From an uncultured Eubacteriales bacterium (GTDB taxonomy: Bacteria > Bacillota > Clostridia > Lachnospirales > Lachnospiraceae), in contig CASFID010000052.1 of the NCBI GenBank assembly GCA_949294665.1, forward strand, positions 1 through 64,000: 64,000 nt of DNA, written 5' to 3'. Below are positions 35,250-45,725 of this stretch, piece after piece. Position numbers and translations under genes: made by a program. Position 1 is the stretch's first letter, and each line of letters opens with the position of its first letter. Below the pieces are notes generated by a model. That model saw nothing but the letters and a program-made list of their open reading frames with translations, made no database searches and was not told the DNA's origin.

Positions 35250-36985
35250 AGACAGTTTTAGCACAGCTAAAGCAGTACAAGAAAGACAGCTTTCTTACGA
35301 TGGGATTCACGACACTCGAGGTTATCATGGAAGTGCTGCTTCCCTTTATCACTGCGCGGATCATTGACGACGGACTGGAACAGTCCGACCTGTCGGCGAT
35401 AGTCAAATACGGAGTCCTTATGCTTGTGATGGCTCTTGTCAGCCTGATCTCGGGAGCGATGGCGGGGAAATTCGCGGCCAGCGCGTCATCAGGATTTGCC
35501 TGTAACTTAAGAGAGAGCATGTACATCCGCGTGCAGGATTACTCTTTCTCCAATATAGACAGATTCAGCACGGCAGGTCTTGTCACAAGAATGACGACAG
35601 ACGTGACCAACGTGCAGAACGCGTTTCAGATGATCATACGGATCGCAGTGAGGGCGCCGCTGATGCTCGTATTCAGTATGTTCATGTGTTTTATGATCAA
35701 CAGGAACTTAAGCCTTGTATTTCTTGCAGCTCTGTGCTTCCTCGCGGTGATCCTGGCGCTCATCATGCGGAGGACGATCGGGGTATTCCGGGAAGTATTC
35801 GACCGGTATGACGATCTGAACGCAAGCGTGCAGGAAAACGTTACGGCCATCCGTGTAGTGAAGGCGTATGTCAGAGAGGATTATGAGAATAAGAAATTCC
35901 GTAAAGCTGCCGAACATCTCTACCGTCTTTTCGTAAAGGCGGAGAGCATGCTCGCACTTAACAATCCGGCCATGATGCTCGTCGTATACGGGTGTATCAC
36001 AGCGGTCTCCTGGTTCGGCGCGCACTATATCGTGGCCGGCAGTATGAGCACGGGAGACATCACATCACTGTTCAGCTATATCATGTCGGTCATGATGTCG
36101 CTCATGATGCTGTCCATGATCTTTGTCATGGTGACGATGAGTGCGGCCAGTGTCAGACGTATCTCAGAGGTCCTGAATGAGAAGCCGGAACTGCATAACC
36201 CGGACGAGCCGGTCATGGAAGTCGCCGACGGCAGGATCGATTTCGACCATGTGAGCTTTGCATATAAGCACGGGACTGGTGACGACACGCTGGAGGATAT
36301 CGATCTGCATATCCGCCCGGGAGAGACCATCGGGATCATCGGGGGGACCGGATGCGGCAAATCCAGCCTTGTGAATCTCATCAGCCGCCTGTATGACGCT
36401 TCTGAGGGAACGGTGAAAGTCGGTGGAAGAGATGTGCGCGAGTATGACATGGAAGTGCTGAGAAATGAAGTCTCGGTTGTACTCCAGAAGAATGTTCTGT
36501 TCTCCGGCACGATCATCGACAATCTGCGCTGGGGCAGCGAGAACGCCTCAGAGGAGGAGTGCGAAGCGGCGTGCCGCGCGGCCTGCGCGGATGAATTTAT
36601 AGAGCGTCTGCCGGACAAATATCACACATGGATCGAAAGAGGAGGAACCAATGTATCCGGCGGACAGAAGCAGAGACTCTGCATAGCCAGAGCCCTCCTG
36701 AAGAAGCCGAAAGTGCTCATTCTGGACGATTCCACCAGCGCGGTCGACACGGCAACGGATGCAAAGATCAGAGAAGCGCTCAGGGCAGTGATCCCGGGAA
36801 CGACAAAGATCATCATTGCGCAGAGAGTGTCCAGCGTGGAAGACGCGGACAGGATCCTTGTGCTCGACGATGGAAAGATCAACGGATTTGACACCCATGA
36901 ACATCTGCTCGAGAGCAATGAGATTTACAGGGATATCTACGAGTCACAGACACAGGGAGGCGGAGATTTCGATCATGCGGCCTGA
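35246..36985 (+). CDS. heterodimeric ABC exporter half-transporter, degenerate ATP site
   Basis: A 579-residue fused transmembrane and ATPase protein. Six membrane helices span about 1-320; the nucleotide-binding domain has Walker A GGTGCGKSS (about 365), VLQKNVLF (Q loop) and signature VSGGQKQR. Two catalytic residues are altered: Walker B ends LILDDSTSAVD, with Asp in place of the catalytic Glu, and the H-loop reads AQRVSS, with Gln for His. This is the pattern of the non-hydrolysing partner in exporters such as TM287/288. It pairs with the next gene. Confidence 0.94.
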   Translation: MKTVLAQLKQYKKDSFLTMGFTTLEVIMEVLLPFITARIIDDGLEQSDLSAIVKYGVLMLVMALVSLISGAMAGKFAASASSGFACNLRESMYIRVQDYSFSNIDRFSTAGLVTRMTTDVTNVQNAFQMIIRIAVRAPLMLVFSMFMCFMINRNLSLVFLAALCFLAVILALIMRRTIGVFREVFDRYDDLNASVQENVTAIRVVKAYVREDYENKKFRKAAEHLYRLFVKAESMLALNNPAMMLVVYGCITAVSWFGAHYIVAGSMSTGDITSLFSYIMSVMMSLMMLSMIFVMVTMSAASVRRISEVLNEKPELHNPDEPVMEVADGRIDFDHVSFAYKHGTGDDTLEDIDLHIRPGETIGIIGGTGCGKSSLVNLISRLYDASEGTVKVGGRDVREYDMEVLRNEVSVVLQKNVLFSGTIIDNLRWGSENASEEECEAACRAACADEFIERLPDKYHTWIERGGTNVSGGQKQRLCIARALLKKPKVLILDDSTSAVDTATDAKIREALRAVIPGTTKIIIAQRVSSVEDADRILVLDDGKINGFDTHEHLLESNEIYRDIYESQTQGGGDFDHAA

Positions 36986-37045
36986 ACGGGCGGACGAACA
37001 GGATCGAAAGACTGATTATCTGCAGAAAAGGAGAGTGCAAGAAGA

Positions 37046-38920
37046 ATGAAAAAGAAAAAGAAACCGTCGTCCATATATGTCATGAAGCGCCTTCTGGCAT
37101 ATATGGTGAAGAATTACAGATTTTCGTTTCTGGCAGTGGTTGTATGTATTGTCATCGGAGCCTTCGCAACGATGCAGGGGATGCTGTTTGTACAGGCTCT
37201 CGTGGATGATTATATCATGCCGCTTCTGAACTCTGAAAATCCGGATTTCACTCCGCTGGCACATGCTCTGAGCGGCATCGTGGTATTCTATATCATCGGG
37301 ATCGCGGCGGCTTATGGATACAACAGGATCATGGTGAATGTAAGTCAGGGGACGATGAAGAAGCTGCGCGACGAGCTTTTCGCCAACATGGAATCCCTTC
37401 CGATCAAATATTTCGACACACATGCACATGGGGATATCATGTCGGTATATACAAACGACGTTGACACGCTGCGCCAGCTGTTCAGTCAGAGTATCCCTCA
37501 GATCATAAATTCGGCGGCAACGCTGGTGGCGACGCTGATCTCCATGCTGGTGCTCGACGTACCGCTGACCGTGGTGACACTGGTCATGTCGCTTCTCATG
37601 TTGAGAGTGACAGCCGTATTTTCCGGGCTGTCGGGGAAATATTTCCAGAGACAGCAGCAGGATCTGGGCAATGTGGACGGTTTTATTGAAGAGATGATGG
37701 ACGGACAGAAAGTTGTAAAGGTATTCTGTCATGAAGAGCATGCCATCGAGGATTTTAAGAAGCTTAACGATCAGCTCAGGGACAGCGCGAACAAGGCGAA
37801 CCGCTACGCCAACCTTCTTATGCCGATCAACGCGAATATCGGAAACTTAAGCTATGTGTTCTGCGCGGTCATCGGAGCGCTCCTGGCGCTGTACGGCGGC
37901 ACGGGAGTCACTGTAGGAACGGTTATCGCATTCCTGGGACTGAACAAGAATTTCACACAGCCGATCACTCAGATCAGCCAGCAGATGAACTCTATCGTTA
38001 TGGCGGCTGCCGGAGCTCAGAGAGTGTTCGAGCTTCTGGACGAGAAACCGGAAGAAGATCACGGATATGTAGAACTTGTAAACGCGAAGGAGAATGCGGA
38101 CGGAACCGTAACAGAGTCCGGGGAACGCACGGGAATATGGGCGTGGAAGCATCCCCACAAGGCAGACGGGACCGTTACATATCAGAAGATGGAGGGCGGC
38201 ATCGTATTCGACGGCGTTGACTTCGGATACAATGACGATAAGATGGTGCTCCATGATATTAAGATGTATGCGCATCCGGGGCAGAAGATCGCTCTGGTAG
38301 GATCCACAGGAGCAGGCAAGACAACGATCACGAATCTGATCAACCGGTTTTATGACATCCAGGACGGAAAGATCCGGTATGACGGGATCAATATCAACAA
38401 GATCAAAAAGCCTGATCTGCGAAGGTCCCTCGGGATGGTGCTCCAGGACACCCATCTGTTCACCGGCACGGTTATAGATAATATCCGTTACGGCAAGCTG
38501 GACGCAACGGATGAGGAATGTATCGAAGCGGCGAAACTTGCCAATGCAGACGGCTTTATCCGCAGACTGCCCGACGGATATCAGACAGTACTCACCGGAG
38601 ACGGGAGCAACTTAAGCCAGGGACAGAGACAGCTTCTGGCGATCGCCCGGGCGGCGGTGGCAGATCCTCCGGTACTGATACTGGACGAGGCAACATCCTC
38701 GATAGATACCCGTACAGAGGGGCTCGTCCAGGCGGGGATGGACGCTCTTATGAAAGGGAGGACGACCTTTGTGATCGCTCACAGACTGTCTACGATCAAG
38801 AATTCGGACTGCATCATGGTCATGGAGCAGGGACGGATCATTGAGAGAGGAAGCCATGATGAACTGATCGAGGCGAAAGGCAAATACTATCAGCTCTATA
38901 CAGGAAACTTCGCGGCGTAG
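37046..38920 (+). CDS. heterodimeric ABC exporter half-transporter, catalytic ATP site
   Basis: A 624-residue half-transporter with six membrane helices and a full set of motifs: Walker A GSTGAGKTT, VLQDTHLF, signature LSQGQRQL, Walker B LILDEATSSID and H-loop AHRLST. An insertion of about 40 residues (near 360-400, with EKPEEDHGY through WAWKHPHKADG) separates membrane and ATPase parts. AAGGAG-type site precedes ATG. It supplies the hydrolysing residues for the exporter; the substrate is probably a toxic amphiphile or peptide. Confidence 0.94.
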   Translation: MKKKKKPSSIYVMKRLLAYMVKNYRFSFLAVVVCIVIGAFATMQGMLFVQALVDDYIMPLLNSENPDFTPLAHALSGIVVFYIIGIAAAYGYNRIMVNVSQGTMKKLRDELFANMESLPIKYFDTHAHGDIMSVYTNDVDTLRQLFSQSIPQIINSAATLVATLISMLVLDVPLTVVTLVMSLLMLRVTAVFSGLSGKYFQRQQQDLGNVDGFIEEMMDGQKVVKVFCHEEHAIEDFKKLNDQLRDSANKANRYANLLMPINANIGNLSYVFCAVIGALLALYGGTGVTVGTVIAFLGLNKNFTQPITQISQQMNSIVMAAAGAQRVFELLDEKPEEDHGYVELVNAKENADGTVTESGERTGIWAWKHPHKADGTVTYQKMEGGIVFDGVDFGYNDDKMVLHDIKMYAHPGQKIALVGSTGAGKTTITNLINRFYDIQDGKIRYDGININKIKKPDLRRSLGMVLQDTHLFTGTVIDNIRYGKLDATDEECIEAAKLANADGFIRRLPDGYQTVLTGDGSNLSQGQRQLLAIARAAVADPPVLILDEATSSIDTRTEGLVQAGMDALMKGRTTFVIAHRLSTIKNSDCIMVMEQGRIIERGSHDELIEAKGKYYQLYTGNFAA

Positions 38921-39087
38921 ATATCCTGACAGAACCGGCACGGCAAAAACCGGCGGATCCCATTTCTGTTATAAAAATAGAGATGGTATTTGTCGGTTTC
39001 GTGTGTTAGAATACTGTCAAAACGGGACCGCGGAGAAAATACGATAATATCTGTATTCTGCGGACAGATCTCAGAAAGTGAACGGAA

Positions 39088-40116
39088 ATGAAGACAGAGA
39101 TATTAAGACTGCTCCGGCATACGGACGGGTATATATCCGGACAGCAGATCAGCGAGAAATTAGGCGTGTCCAGGACTGCTGTGTGGAAAGTCATACGGCA
39201 GCTCGAGGACGAGGGATATAAGGTGGAAGCCGTGCGCAACAGAGGATATCATATCGTGGACAGTCCCGACCTGCTGACAAAGGAAGAACTGGACAGCCTG
39301 ATAAATACCCGGTGGGCGGGCAGAAATATACGCTGCTATGAGGTTACGGACTCGACAAATCTGAGGATGCGGCAGGCGGGCGACGAGGGAGCCCCCGGAG
39401 GCACCCTGGCAGTGGCCGACCGCCAGACAGCGGGACGCGGGAGGAGGGGCCGCTCCTGGGAGTCGCCGGAGGGAAGCGGTATCTGTATGTCAGTCCTCCT
39501 GCGGCCTCGATTCAGCCCTGAGAAAGCTTCCATGCTCACCCTGGTCATGGCGCTGAGCGTGGCGGAGGGGATCGGACAGTGCATCGGGGGAACCGACAGG
39601 GCCTCAGAGCCGGATGTCCAGAGTCCGGCGGGACCTCCTGTGATACAGATCAAGTGGCCCAACGATATTATAATAGACGGGAAAAAGGTGGCCGGAATTC
39701 TCACAGAGATGAGCGCGCAGATCGATTATATCAACTACGTCGTCACAGGTGTGGGGATCAATGTAAATATAACGGAATTTCCGAAAGAACTTGAGAAGAC
39801 GGCGACCTCGCTGCAGCTGGAGTGCGGACATGCAGTGAGGAGAGCGCCGCTGATCGCCGCAGTCATGGAACGGCTGGAGGAAAATTATCAGGTGTTTCTG
39901 GAGACGGAGGATTTGTCCGGACTGATGGACAAATACAGCGCCCTGCTGGTCAACCGGGATCGGGACGTACTTGTTATCGGGGCGAAGGAAGAATATCAGG
40001 CTCATGCCGTCGGCATCGAACCCACGGGCGAACTGATCGTGCGAAGAGAGAACGGAATACTGGAAAGGATAACGTCAGGAGACGTATCTGTGCGCGGCGT
40101 ATACGGATATATATGA
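39088..40116 (+). CDS. birA: biotin-[acetyl-CoA-carboxylase] ligase / biotin repressor
   Basis: A 342-residue bifunctional BirA. Residues 1-65 form the DNA-binding winged helix (SGQQISEKLGVSRTAVWKVIRQLEDEGY). The ligase has the biotinyl-AMP loop GRGRRGR with SWESPEGSG, followed by KWPNDIIIDGKKVAGILTEM and VVTGVGINVN. A C-terminal SH3-like cap ends at VRGVYGYI. A 15-residue insertion (DRASEPDVQSPAGPP) precedes IQIKWPND. It attaches biotin to carboxylase carrier proteins and may repress biotin genes. Confidence 0.96.
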   Translation: MKTEILRLLRHTDGYISGQQISEKLGVSRTAVWKVIRQLEDEGYKVEAVRNRGYHIVDSPDLLTKEELDSLINTRWAGRNIRCYEVTDSTNLRMRQAGDEGAPGGTLAVADRQTAGRGRRGRSWESPEGSGICMSVLLRPRFSPEKASMLTLVMALSVAEGIGQCIGGTDRASEPDVQSPAGPPVIQIKWPNDIIIDGKKVAGILTEMSAQIDYINYVVTGVGINVNITEFPKELEKTATSLQLECGHAVRRAPLIAAVMERLEENYQVFLETEDLSGLMDKYSALLVNRDRDVLVIGAKEEYQAHAVGIEPTGELIVRRENGILERITSGDVSVRGVYGYI

Positions 40117-40198
40117 GCGATCGCGGCATATGGCATGCCCGGCGTTACCAACAGGATACAGACGCGTGAGATAGCTGATAAAGAAAAGGGGAGACGCA

Positions 40199-40513
40199 AT
40201 GGAAGAAGAGATTGTATTATGTGCGGCAAGCGCTTACGAACAGAAATTTTATCTGAATCCGGAATTTGATACTCTTCCGGAAAATGTAAAGCAGGAACTC
40301 CAGATCATGTGCGTCCTGTATACGGAAGACGTAGGCGGGATACTTATGATCGTATTTGACGAAGACGGGAATCTGGAGCTGAAAGTAGATCATGAGGAGG
40401 ATGATTTTTTCTTCGATGAGATCGGAAGCGTATTAAAGATCAAGGAACTCCAGCAGACAAAACGAGACCTCTTCGAGTCTCTGGAAATGTTTTTTAAGGT
40501 GTTCTTTTTATGA
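40199..40513 (+). CDS. small conserved acidic protein (possibly DUF6145)
   Basis: A 104-residue acidic soluble protein with a good start (GGGGAGACGCA before ATG). It reads MEEEIVLCAASAYEQKFYLNPEF and ends with a hydrophobic FFKVFFL tail. A run of acidic residues (HEEDDFFFDEIG) lies centrally. It resembles a family found widely in Lachnospiraceae that I recall as DUF6145, without known function. It follows birA and ends at a terminator shared with the converging GGDEF gene. Confidence 0.7.
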   Translation: MEEEIVLCAASAYEQKFYLNPEFDTLPENVKQELQIMCVLYTEDVGGILMIVFDEDGNLELKVDHEEDDFFFDEIGSVLKIKELQQTKRDLFESLEMFFKVFFL

Positions 40514-40530
40514 TCGCAGCATGGAAAAAG

Positions 40531-40559
40531 GACATAGGACAGATCCTCTGTCCTATGTC
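40531..40559. terminator. terminator between converging genes
   Basis: GACATAGGACAGA (40531-40543) and TCTGTCCTATGTC (40547-40559) form a perfect 13-bp stem with a 3-base loop. On the minus strand it is followed by CTTTTT, so it mainly ends the GGDEF gene, whose last 7 bases it includes. Confidence 0.8.
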
Positions 40560-41671
40560 TGGTACGTTTTCATGACATATGTCGCCCGTCCTTTCCGTTT
40601 CGCGTCATAGAGCGCCGCAACGGCCTGAAGGAAAAGGGAATGCGATTCGACTTCCTGATCTGTTACGAGGACAACGCCGAAACTGGCGGACATCTGCAGA
40701 TCTGCTTCCTCCTGTCCGATTTGGCGGAGATGCTGCTGCATGGCGCTGATCTTCTCCTTCACGATATCGAAAGAATCACTCCCTTTCATCAGGACGACGA
40801 ACTCATCTCCTCCGAATCTTCCGACGATGTCAATATGCCGAAAAGTTTCGAGCAGGAGAACGCCTACTTTCTGGAGTACGTTATCTCCGGCGGCATGCCC
40901 TCTTGTGTCGTTAAGAGTCTTGAAATTATCCAGATCCATAATGATGAGGGTGCACGTAACATGAGGATTATAGGTCTGCAAGTATTTTCTGAAAGCCTCG
41001 AAACTGGCCTCTTTGTTCAGTATATTTGTAAGTCCGTCCGTCATGCTCTGCTGTTTGTATTTTGTCTGTATTGAGTAGTCCCGGACTTTCAGAGACATGA
41101 TTATGTTCGCGATCACGATTGAGAACATCAGGGCAACGACAGACCGGAAGATGTCATATTGTCCGAGAACGTTATTTTTATATATGAACACTGTCGCTAT
41201 GTACAGGAACTCTGCAAGTAGTATGAGAGCATAACTGATGCGAAATGGCAGGGTAAACAGTGCAGGTATGGCTATGAGCATCATCGGAAGAAAAGTTCCC
41301 GGTCCGCCCGGTGTGCCCACCGTGTCCAGCAGAATGGAAAATGTAAGGAGCACGATGGAAAAAAGCACGCAGAGAGCAGTGACGGCGCGATACTTCCAGG
41401 ACCCGCGTATATAATAGATAAGGCTCAGCACAAAGCAGAAGAGCAGTGCGGGGATAAAGCCTATGTGGTAAGGCGTCGGCTGCCAGTCCTTTATGATGTA
41501 TGGCGTCAGCATGATGAAGCCGAGCAGAATCAGGATCGCCGCAAGGTTTGCGGCCAGCAGTATCCTCAGATTTAAAGAGGTCGACTCTTTTTTGGCGCTC
41601 TGAAAGAAGAACTTCCGATTCTGAAATTCCTTCTTTATAAGACATATCATATCTCCGGCATATTGCCGCAT
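40553..41671 (-). CDS. membrane-bound diguanylate cyclase (GGDEF)
   Basis: A 372-residue protein that should make cyclic di-GMP. Residues 30-205 hold five or six membrane helices. The cyclase domain at about 210-372 has MTDGLTNILNKEAS, the metal Asp in IIMDLDNFK, NDTRGHAAGD and an intact RFGGDEF active site. The product-inhibition site RxxD (RHID) lies five residues before it. A minus-strand AGGAG-type site precedes the ATG. The signal sensed by the membrane part is unknown. Confidence 0.93.
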   Translation of the reverse strand: MRQYAGDMICLIKKEFQNRKFFFQSAKKESTSLNLRILLAANLAAILILLGFIMLTPYIIKDWQPTPYHIGFIPALLFCFVLSLIYYIRGSWKYRAVTALCVLFSIVLLTFSILLDTVGTPGGPGTFLPMMLIAIPALFTLPFRISYALILLAEFLYIATVFIYKNNVLGQYDIFRSVVALMFSIVIANIIMSLKVRDYSIQTKYKQQSMTDGLTNILNKEASFEAFRKYLQTYNPHVTCTLIIMDLDNFKTLNDTRGHAAGDNVLQKVGVLLLETFRHIDIVGRFGGDEFVVLMKGSDSFDIVKEKISAMQQHLRQIGQEEADLQMSASFGVVLVTDQEVESHSLFLQAVAALYDAKRKGRATYVMKTYQT

Positions 41672-41759
41672 ATTTTTCTACTCCTTTCGTATCTGCAGAA
41701 ACAGGGGAATCTATTTTCAATGTTTCTGTCAGCCTGTTTTTTCATGATATAGGAATACA

Positions 41760-41802
41760 GTAGAAAAATCAGCCCCTTTGCATCAGATGCTGATTTTTCT
41801 AC
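41760..41802 (-). terminator. terminator of the V-ATPase operon
   Basis: GTAGAAAAATCAGC (41760-41773) and GCTGATTTTTCTAC (41789-41802) make a perfect 14-bp stem with a T-tract in the 3' arm. It lies between the last V-ATPase gene and the GGDEF gene. Confidence 0.78.
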
Positions 41803-41859
41803 GTGAAATGCACTGGCAAAAACAGATCTGCCGGCACGTACTTTATATACCGAATCGTT

Positions 41860-42483
41860 TTATGTCTTGTTCATCTTCATTCGCTTGATGACTTTCAGTC
41901 TGGTGAACTCCTCACGGTCCTTTTCCTCCAGGGCATTGCTGATCGTATAGACGAGAGAGGAGTACATCGGGATCGTGATGTTCTGGAGCGCGTTTGCTCT
42001 TTTCTGTGTCTTCTTGATATTGCTCGCCAGCCGGTATGCGGCGTTCTCCACCATAGATAGTTTGATGGTCAGATCCTTAACCTTGCGGAATGCCTCCTTT
42101 GCTTTGTCGATAGACTCGTGCGTTGTACTGAAAGCGTAAGTCGGCTTCCCGGCGTCAGGGACATATTTGATGTGAGGAATCTCAGTGCCCATGATACTGC
42201 GTGTCTGGATCGTGATAGAATTTTCTATGGGAACGGTGTAAGCCAGCATTTCTACATTGCTGATCCCGTTTTCGATATTTGCACTCTGGAGACACTGATA
42301 CGCGTAGGTGAATGTAGTGTCGATCTCGTCCTGGATCGTGCGGGCTTCATCGATCAGATCCATCAGTTCCCGGATCAGGATATTTCTCTTTTTATCCATC
42401 AGATCGTATCCCTGTTGTGCAAGCGCCAGCGAATTTTTCGCAAGCATTAAATTTCCCTTGGTCGGAAATGTGCGTGGATCCAT
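41860..42483 (-). CDS. ntpD: V-type ATPase subunit D
   Basis: A 207-residue central-stalk subunit. It starts with PTKGNLMLAKNSLALAQQGYDL, the usual SRxxL-like N-terminal coiled coil, has IPHIKY centrally and closes with a second long helix (RALQNITIP region, KVIKRMKM). It rotates inside the A3B3 head to couple ion flow to ATP. AGGAGG precedes ATG. It is the last gene of a nine-gene operon. Confidence 0.93.
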   Translation of the reverse strand: MDPRTFPTKGNLMLAKNSLALAQQGYDLMDKKRNILIRELMDLIDEARTIQDEIDTTFTYAYQCLQSANIENGISNVEMLAYTVPIENSITIQTRSIMGTEIPHIKYVPDAGKPTYAFSTTHESIDKAKEAFRKVKDLTIKLSMVENAAYRLASNIKKTQKRANALQNITIPMYSSLVYTISNALEEKDREEFTRLKVIKRMKMNKT

Positions 42484-42551
42484 GGAATCCCTCCTGTTAT
42501 CTATAAATCAGTCTTCGTTTGCCTGCATTTGTATAAAGAGGATTTATCTTT

Positions 42552-43943
42552 TCAGTCCTCTCCCTCATCAGCCGGCTTATAGTATTTATCCAGTATCTTC
42601 GTATCCACTCTGTCGAGTTCTTCCCTGGGAAGCTTTCCGAGCAGTTTCCAGCCCAGGTCAAGAGTCTCCTCCATGGTACGGTTTTCTTCCACGCCCTGTC
42701 CGATATATTTCTCCTCGAACTCTTTCCCGAATTCCAGGTACTTCTTATCGATGGGCGATAGCTCATCTTCGCCGATGACGGATGAAAGGTTTCTGGCGTC
42801 GCCCACTTTGGCGTAAGCGGAAAAAAGCTGGTTCGCCAGATCCTGATGATCCTCTCTCGTATAGCCTTCCCCGATGCCGTCTTTCATCAGACGGGAAAGC
42901 GACGGCAGGATGTTGATGGGCGGATAGACAGACTGGCCGTTCAGAGGACGGTCCAGCACGATCTGCCCTTCGGTGATATATCCGGTCAGGTCAGGGATCG
43001 GATGCGTGATGTCGTCGTTCGGCATGGTGAGGATCGGCAGCTGTGTCACCGAACCGTTTACACCCTGGACGATGCCCGCGCGTTCATAGAGGGTGGCAAG
43101 TTCGCTGTACAGATATCCCGGATAGCCTTTACGGCTGGGAATCTCACCTTTGGATGAGGACACCTCGCGCATCGCCTCTGCGAAAGATGTCATATCCGTC
43201 AGGATGACAAGGATGTGCATGTTCTGTTCAAACGCCAGATACTCCGCCACAGTGAGCGCCACCTTCGGCGTGATCAGACGTTCCACGACAGGATCGTTGG
43301 CGAGATTCAGGAACATGGCCACATGGTCTGCAACGCCGCTTTCCTCAAATGTATTGCGGAAGAAGTCTGCAACGTCGTGCTTGACGCCCATGGCGGCAAA
43401 TACGATGGCGAACTGCTCGCCGGAGTTCTCGCCCAGCGACGCCTGCTTTACGATCTGTGCTGCGAGCTGATCGTGGGGAAGGCCGTTTCCCGAGAAGATC
43501 GGGAGCTTCTGACCGCGGATCAGCGTAGTCAGACCGTCGATCGCCGAGATGCCGGTGTGGATATAATTCCGAGGATATTCTCTGCGCACCGGATTGAGCG
43601 GAAGACCGTTCACATCCCGTTTCAGTGTGGATACGATCGGTCCCAGATCGTCGATGGGCTGGCCGATCCCGTTGAACGTACGTCCCAGCATATCCGGAGA
43701 AAGCGCGATCTCCATCGGATGTCCGGTGAGCTTTGTATGTGTATTTTTCAGAGACATGTTCTCAGAACCTTCAAATACCTGGATGACGGCTCTGTCTTCA
43801 TAGATCTCTATGATGCGTCCGATCTTGTGTTCCGTGCCGTCTACAACGAATTCCACGATCTCATCGTAAAATGTGTCCTGCACGCCCTCCAGAGCGATCA
43901 GAGGTCCGTTGATGCTGCTTAAGCCTAAATATTCAATTGACAT
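42552..43943 (-). CDS. ntpB: V-type ATPase subunit B
   Basis: A 463-residue regulatory head subunit. The sequence carries [43 protein letters not shown] (the non-catalytic equivalent of the P-loop), [26 protein letters not shown] and a C-terminal helical domain. It alternates with subunit A in the hexamer. GGAGG lies 9 bases before ATG, 15 bases after the stop of subunit A. Confidence 0.97.
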   Translation of the reverse strand: MSIEYLGLSSINGPLIALEGVQDTFYDEIVEFVVDGTEHKIGRIIEIYEDRAVIQVFEGSENMSLKNTHTKLTGHPMEIALSPDMLGRTFNGIGQPIDDLGPIVSTLKRDVNGLPLNPVRREYPRNYIHTGISAIDGLTTLIRGQKLPIFSGNGLPHDQLAAQIVKQASLGENSGEQFAIVFAAMGVKHDVADFFRNTFEESGVADHVAMFLNLANDPVVERLITPKVALTVAEYLAFEQNMHILVILTDMTSFAEAMREVSSSKGEIPSRKGYPGYLYSELATLYERAGIVQGVNGSVTQLPILTMPNDDITHPIPDLTGYITEGQIVLDRPLNGQSVYPPINILPSLSRLMKDGIGEGYTREDHQDLANQLFSAYAKVGDARNLSSVIGEDELSPIDKKYLEFGKEFEEKYIGQGVEENRTMEETLDLGWKLLGKLPREELDRVDTKILDKYYKPADEGED

Positions 43944-43958
43944 GTTGATCGGTCCTCC

Positions 43959-45725
43959 TTATGCGTTTTTCTCCAGTACTCTCTGATAGAATTCGTCAAT
44001 GTCGCGGCGGTACTGGGCGAACATTTCCAGCCGGTCGTTGGGCACGTCGTATTTGATGGCGATGATACGGTCGAAAATATTCTCTGATTTTAATACGGAC
44101 ATCGGATGCCCCATCGTGACAAGTGTGCGCGCCTGTTTGTAGAGATACAGGATCGTGTCCATCATGAGGAACTGTTTCTCCATGGACACGCACGTATCGT
44201 CTTTGTGGAACGCATTTTGCTGCAGGAAACCGAGACGGATGACGCGCGCGATCTCCAGGACAAGTTTCTGGTCGTCGGGAAGGACATCGCTTCCGATCAG
44301 CTTTACGATCTCGAGCAGACTGCTCTCCTGGTTCAGAAGAGCCATCAGGCGGTTGCGGTAATCGACGAACTGCGGCGATACATTATCCTGATACCAGTGG
44401 CTTAAGTCGGTCAGGTACTCGCTGTAGCTGGTAAGCCAGTGGATGGCCGGGAAATGTCTGGAGTAAGCAAGGCTCTTGTCCAGTCCCCAGAAGCATCGCA
44501 CGAAACGCTTGGTATTCTGTGTGACAGGCTCGGAAAAATCGCCTCCCTGCGGGGAGACCGCGCCGATGATCGTGACTGAGCCGTCGGTTCCGTTTAAATT
44601 GTGCATCATGCCCGCTCGCTCATAGAATGCGGACAGTCTTGAAGCAAGATAGGCGGGGAACCCTTCCTCAGCGGGCATCTCTTCCAGACGGCCGGAGAGT
44701 TCACGGAGCGCCTCCGCCCATCTTGAGGTGGAGTCCGCCATGATCGCCACGTCGTAACCCATATCGCGGTAGTATTCTGCAAGCGTCAGTCCGGTATAGA
44801 TGCTGGCTTCGCGGGCAGCTACAGGCATGTTTGAAGTATTTGCGATCAGAGTGGTACGGTCCATGAGAGGATTCCCTGTTCTCGGATCGGTCAGCTCACC
44901 GAATTCTTCCAGTACCTGTGTCATCTCGTTCCCACGCTCACCGCAGCCGATATAGATGATGATATCCGCGTCCGCCCATTTTGCGATCTGATGCTGCATC
45001 ATTGTCTTACCGGTTCCGAATCCGCCGGGGATAGCGGCGGTTCCACCCTTGGCGATAGGGAACATGGTATCGACGATACGCTGCCCCGTGATAAGAGGCA
45101 CGGCTGCCTGGAAGCGGTGGTGCGTCGGCCTGGGCACACGGATCGGCCAGCGCTGCGTCATAGTCAGATTTTTTGTGCTCCCGTCTTTGAGTTCCAGTGT
45201 GAGGAGCGTCTCGTCGATCGTATACTCGCCGTCGGGGACAACGTCCGCTACAGTTCCCTCTATGTCCGGAGGGACCATACATTTGTGCACGATGGCACGT
45301 GTCTCCGGTACCTCGGCGATAATGTCGCCGCCATGGAGATACTGTCCTTTCTCCACGGTGATATGCGTCGGCCATTTTTTCTCTTTGTCAAGAAAGTCCA
45401 CGCTGACTCCTCTGGTAATAAACGCTCCGGCAGAATCTGCGATCCGTTCGAGAGGCCGCTCGATCCCGTCAAAGATATTGTCTAAGATACCCGGAGCGAG
45501 CGTGACGGAGACGGCGCTGCCGCTTGCCACGACTTCCTCGCCGGGGTGCAGTCCTGACGTCTCCTCATAAACCTGGATCGTTGTCAGGTCTTTGTCCAGC
45601 GCGATGACCTCGCCTACGAGCTGTTGCTTTCCGACATAGACCATCTCGGACATGCGGAAACCTGTATTTCCCTTCAGGTAAATGACGGGACCGTTGATGC
45701 CATAAATCTTTCCGGTATTAAGCAA
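43959..45725 (-). CDS. ntpA: V-type ATPase catalytic subunit A
   Basis: The 588-residue catalytic subunit hydrolysing or making ATP. The P-loop GGFGTGKT is at about 234-241, GERGNEM follows with the catalytic glutamate, and ADSTSRWAEALRE is present. The non-homologous region of V/A types is seen around HGGDIIAEVPET. The TTG at 45725 is preferred: AGGAGG ends 8 bases upstream and would overlap the GTG at 45734. The gene overlaps subunit E by 8 bases with this start. Confidence 0.95.
   Translation of the reverse strand: MLNTGKIYGINGPVIYLKGNTGFRMSEMVYVGKQQLVGEVIALDKDLTTIQVYEETSGLHPGEEVVASGSAVSVTLAPGILDNIFDGIERPLERIADSAGAFITRGVSVDFLDKEKKWPTHITVEKGQYLHGGDIIAEVPETRAIVHKCMVPPDIEGTVADVVPDGEYTIDETLLTLELKDGSTKNLTMTQRWPIRVPRPTHHRFQAAVPLITGQRIVDTMFPIAKGGTAAIPGGFGTGKTMMQHQIAKWADADIIIYIGCGERGNEMTQVLEEFGELTDPRTGNPLMDRTTLIANTSNMPVAAREASIYTGLTLAEYYRDMGYDVAIMADSTSRWAEALRELSGRLEEMPAEEGFPAYLASRLSAFYERAGMMHNLNGTDGSVTIIGAVSPQGGDFSEPVTQNTKRFVRCFWGLDKSLAYSRHFPAIHWLTSYSEYLTDLSHWYQDNVSPQFVDYRNRLMALLNQESSLLEIVKLIGSDVLPDDQKLVLEIARVIRLGFLQQNAFHKDDTCVSMEKQFLMMDTILYLYKQARTLVTMGHPMSVLKSENIFDRIIAIKYDVPNDRLEMFAQYRRDIDEFYQRVLEKNA

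Noticed and set aside
43215..43922. 235-codon plus-strand frame opposite ntpB
   Set aside because: Shadow of the V-ATPase B gene; no motif and no start context.
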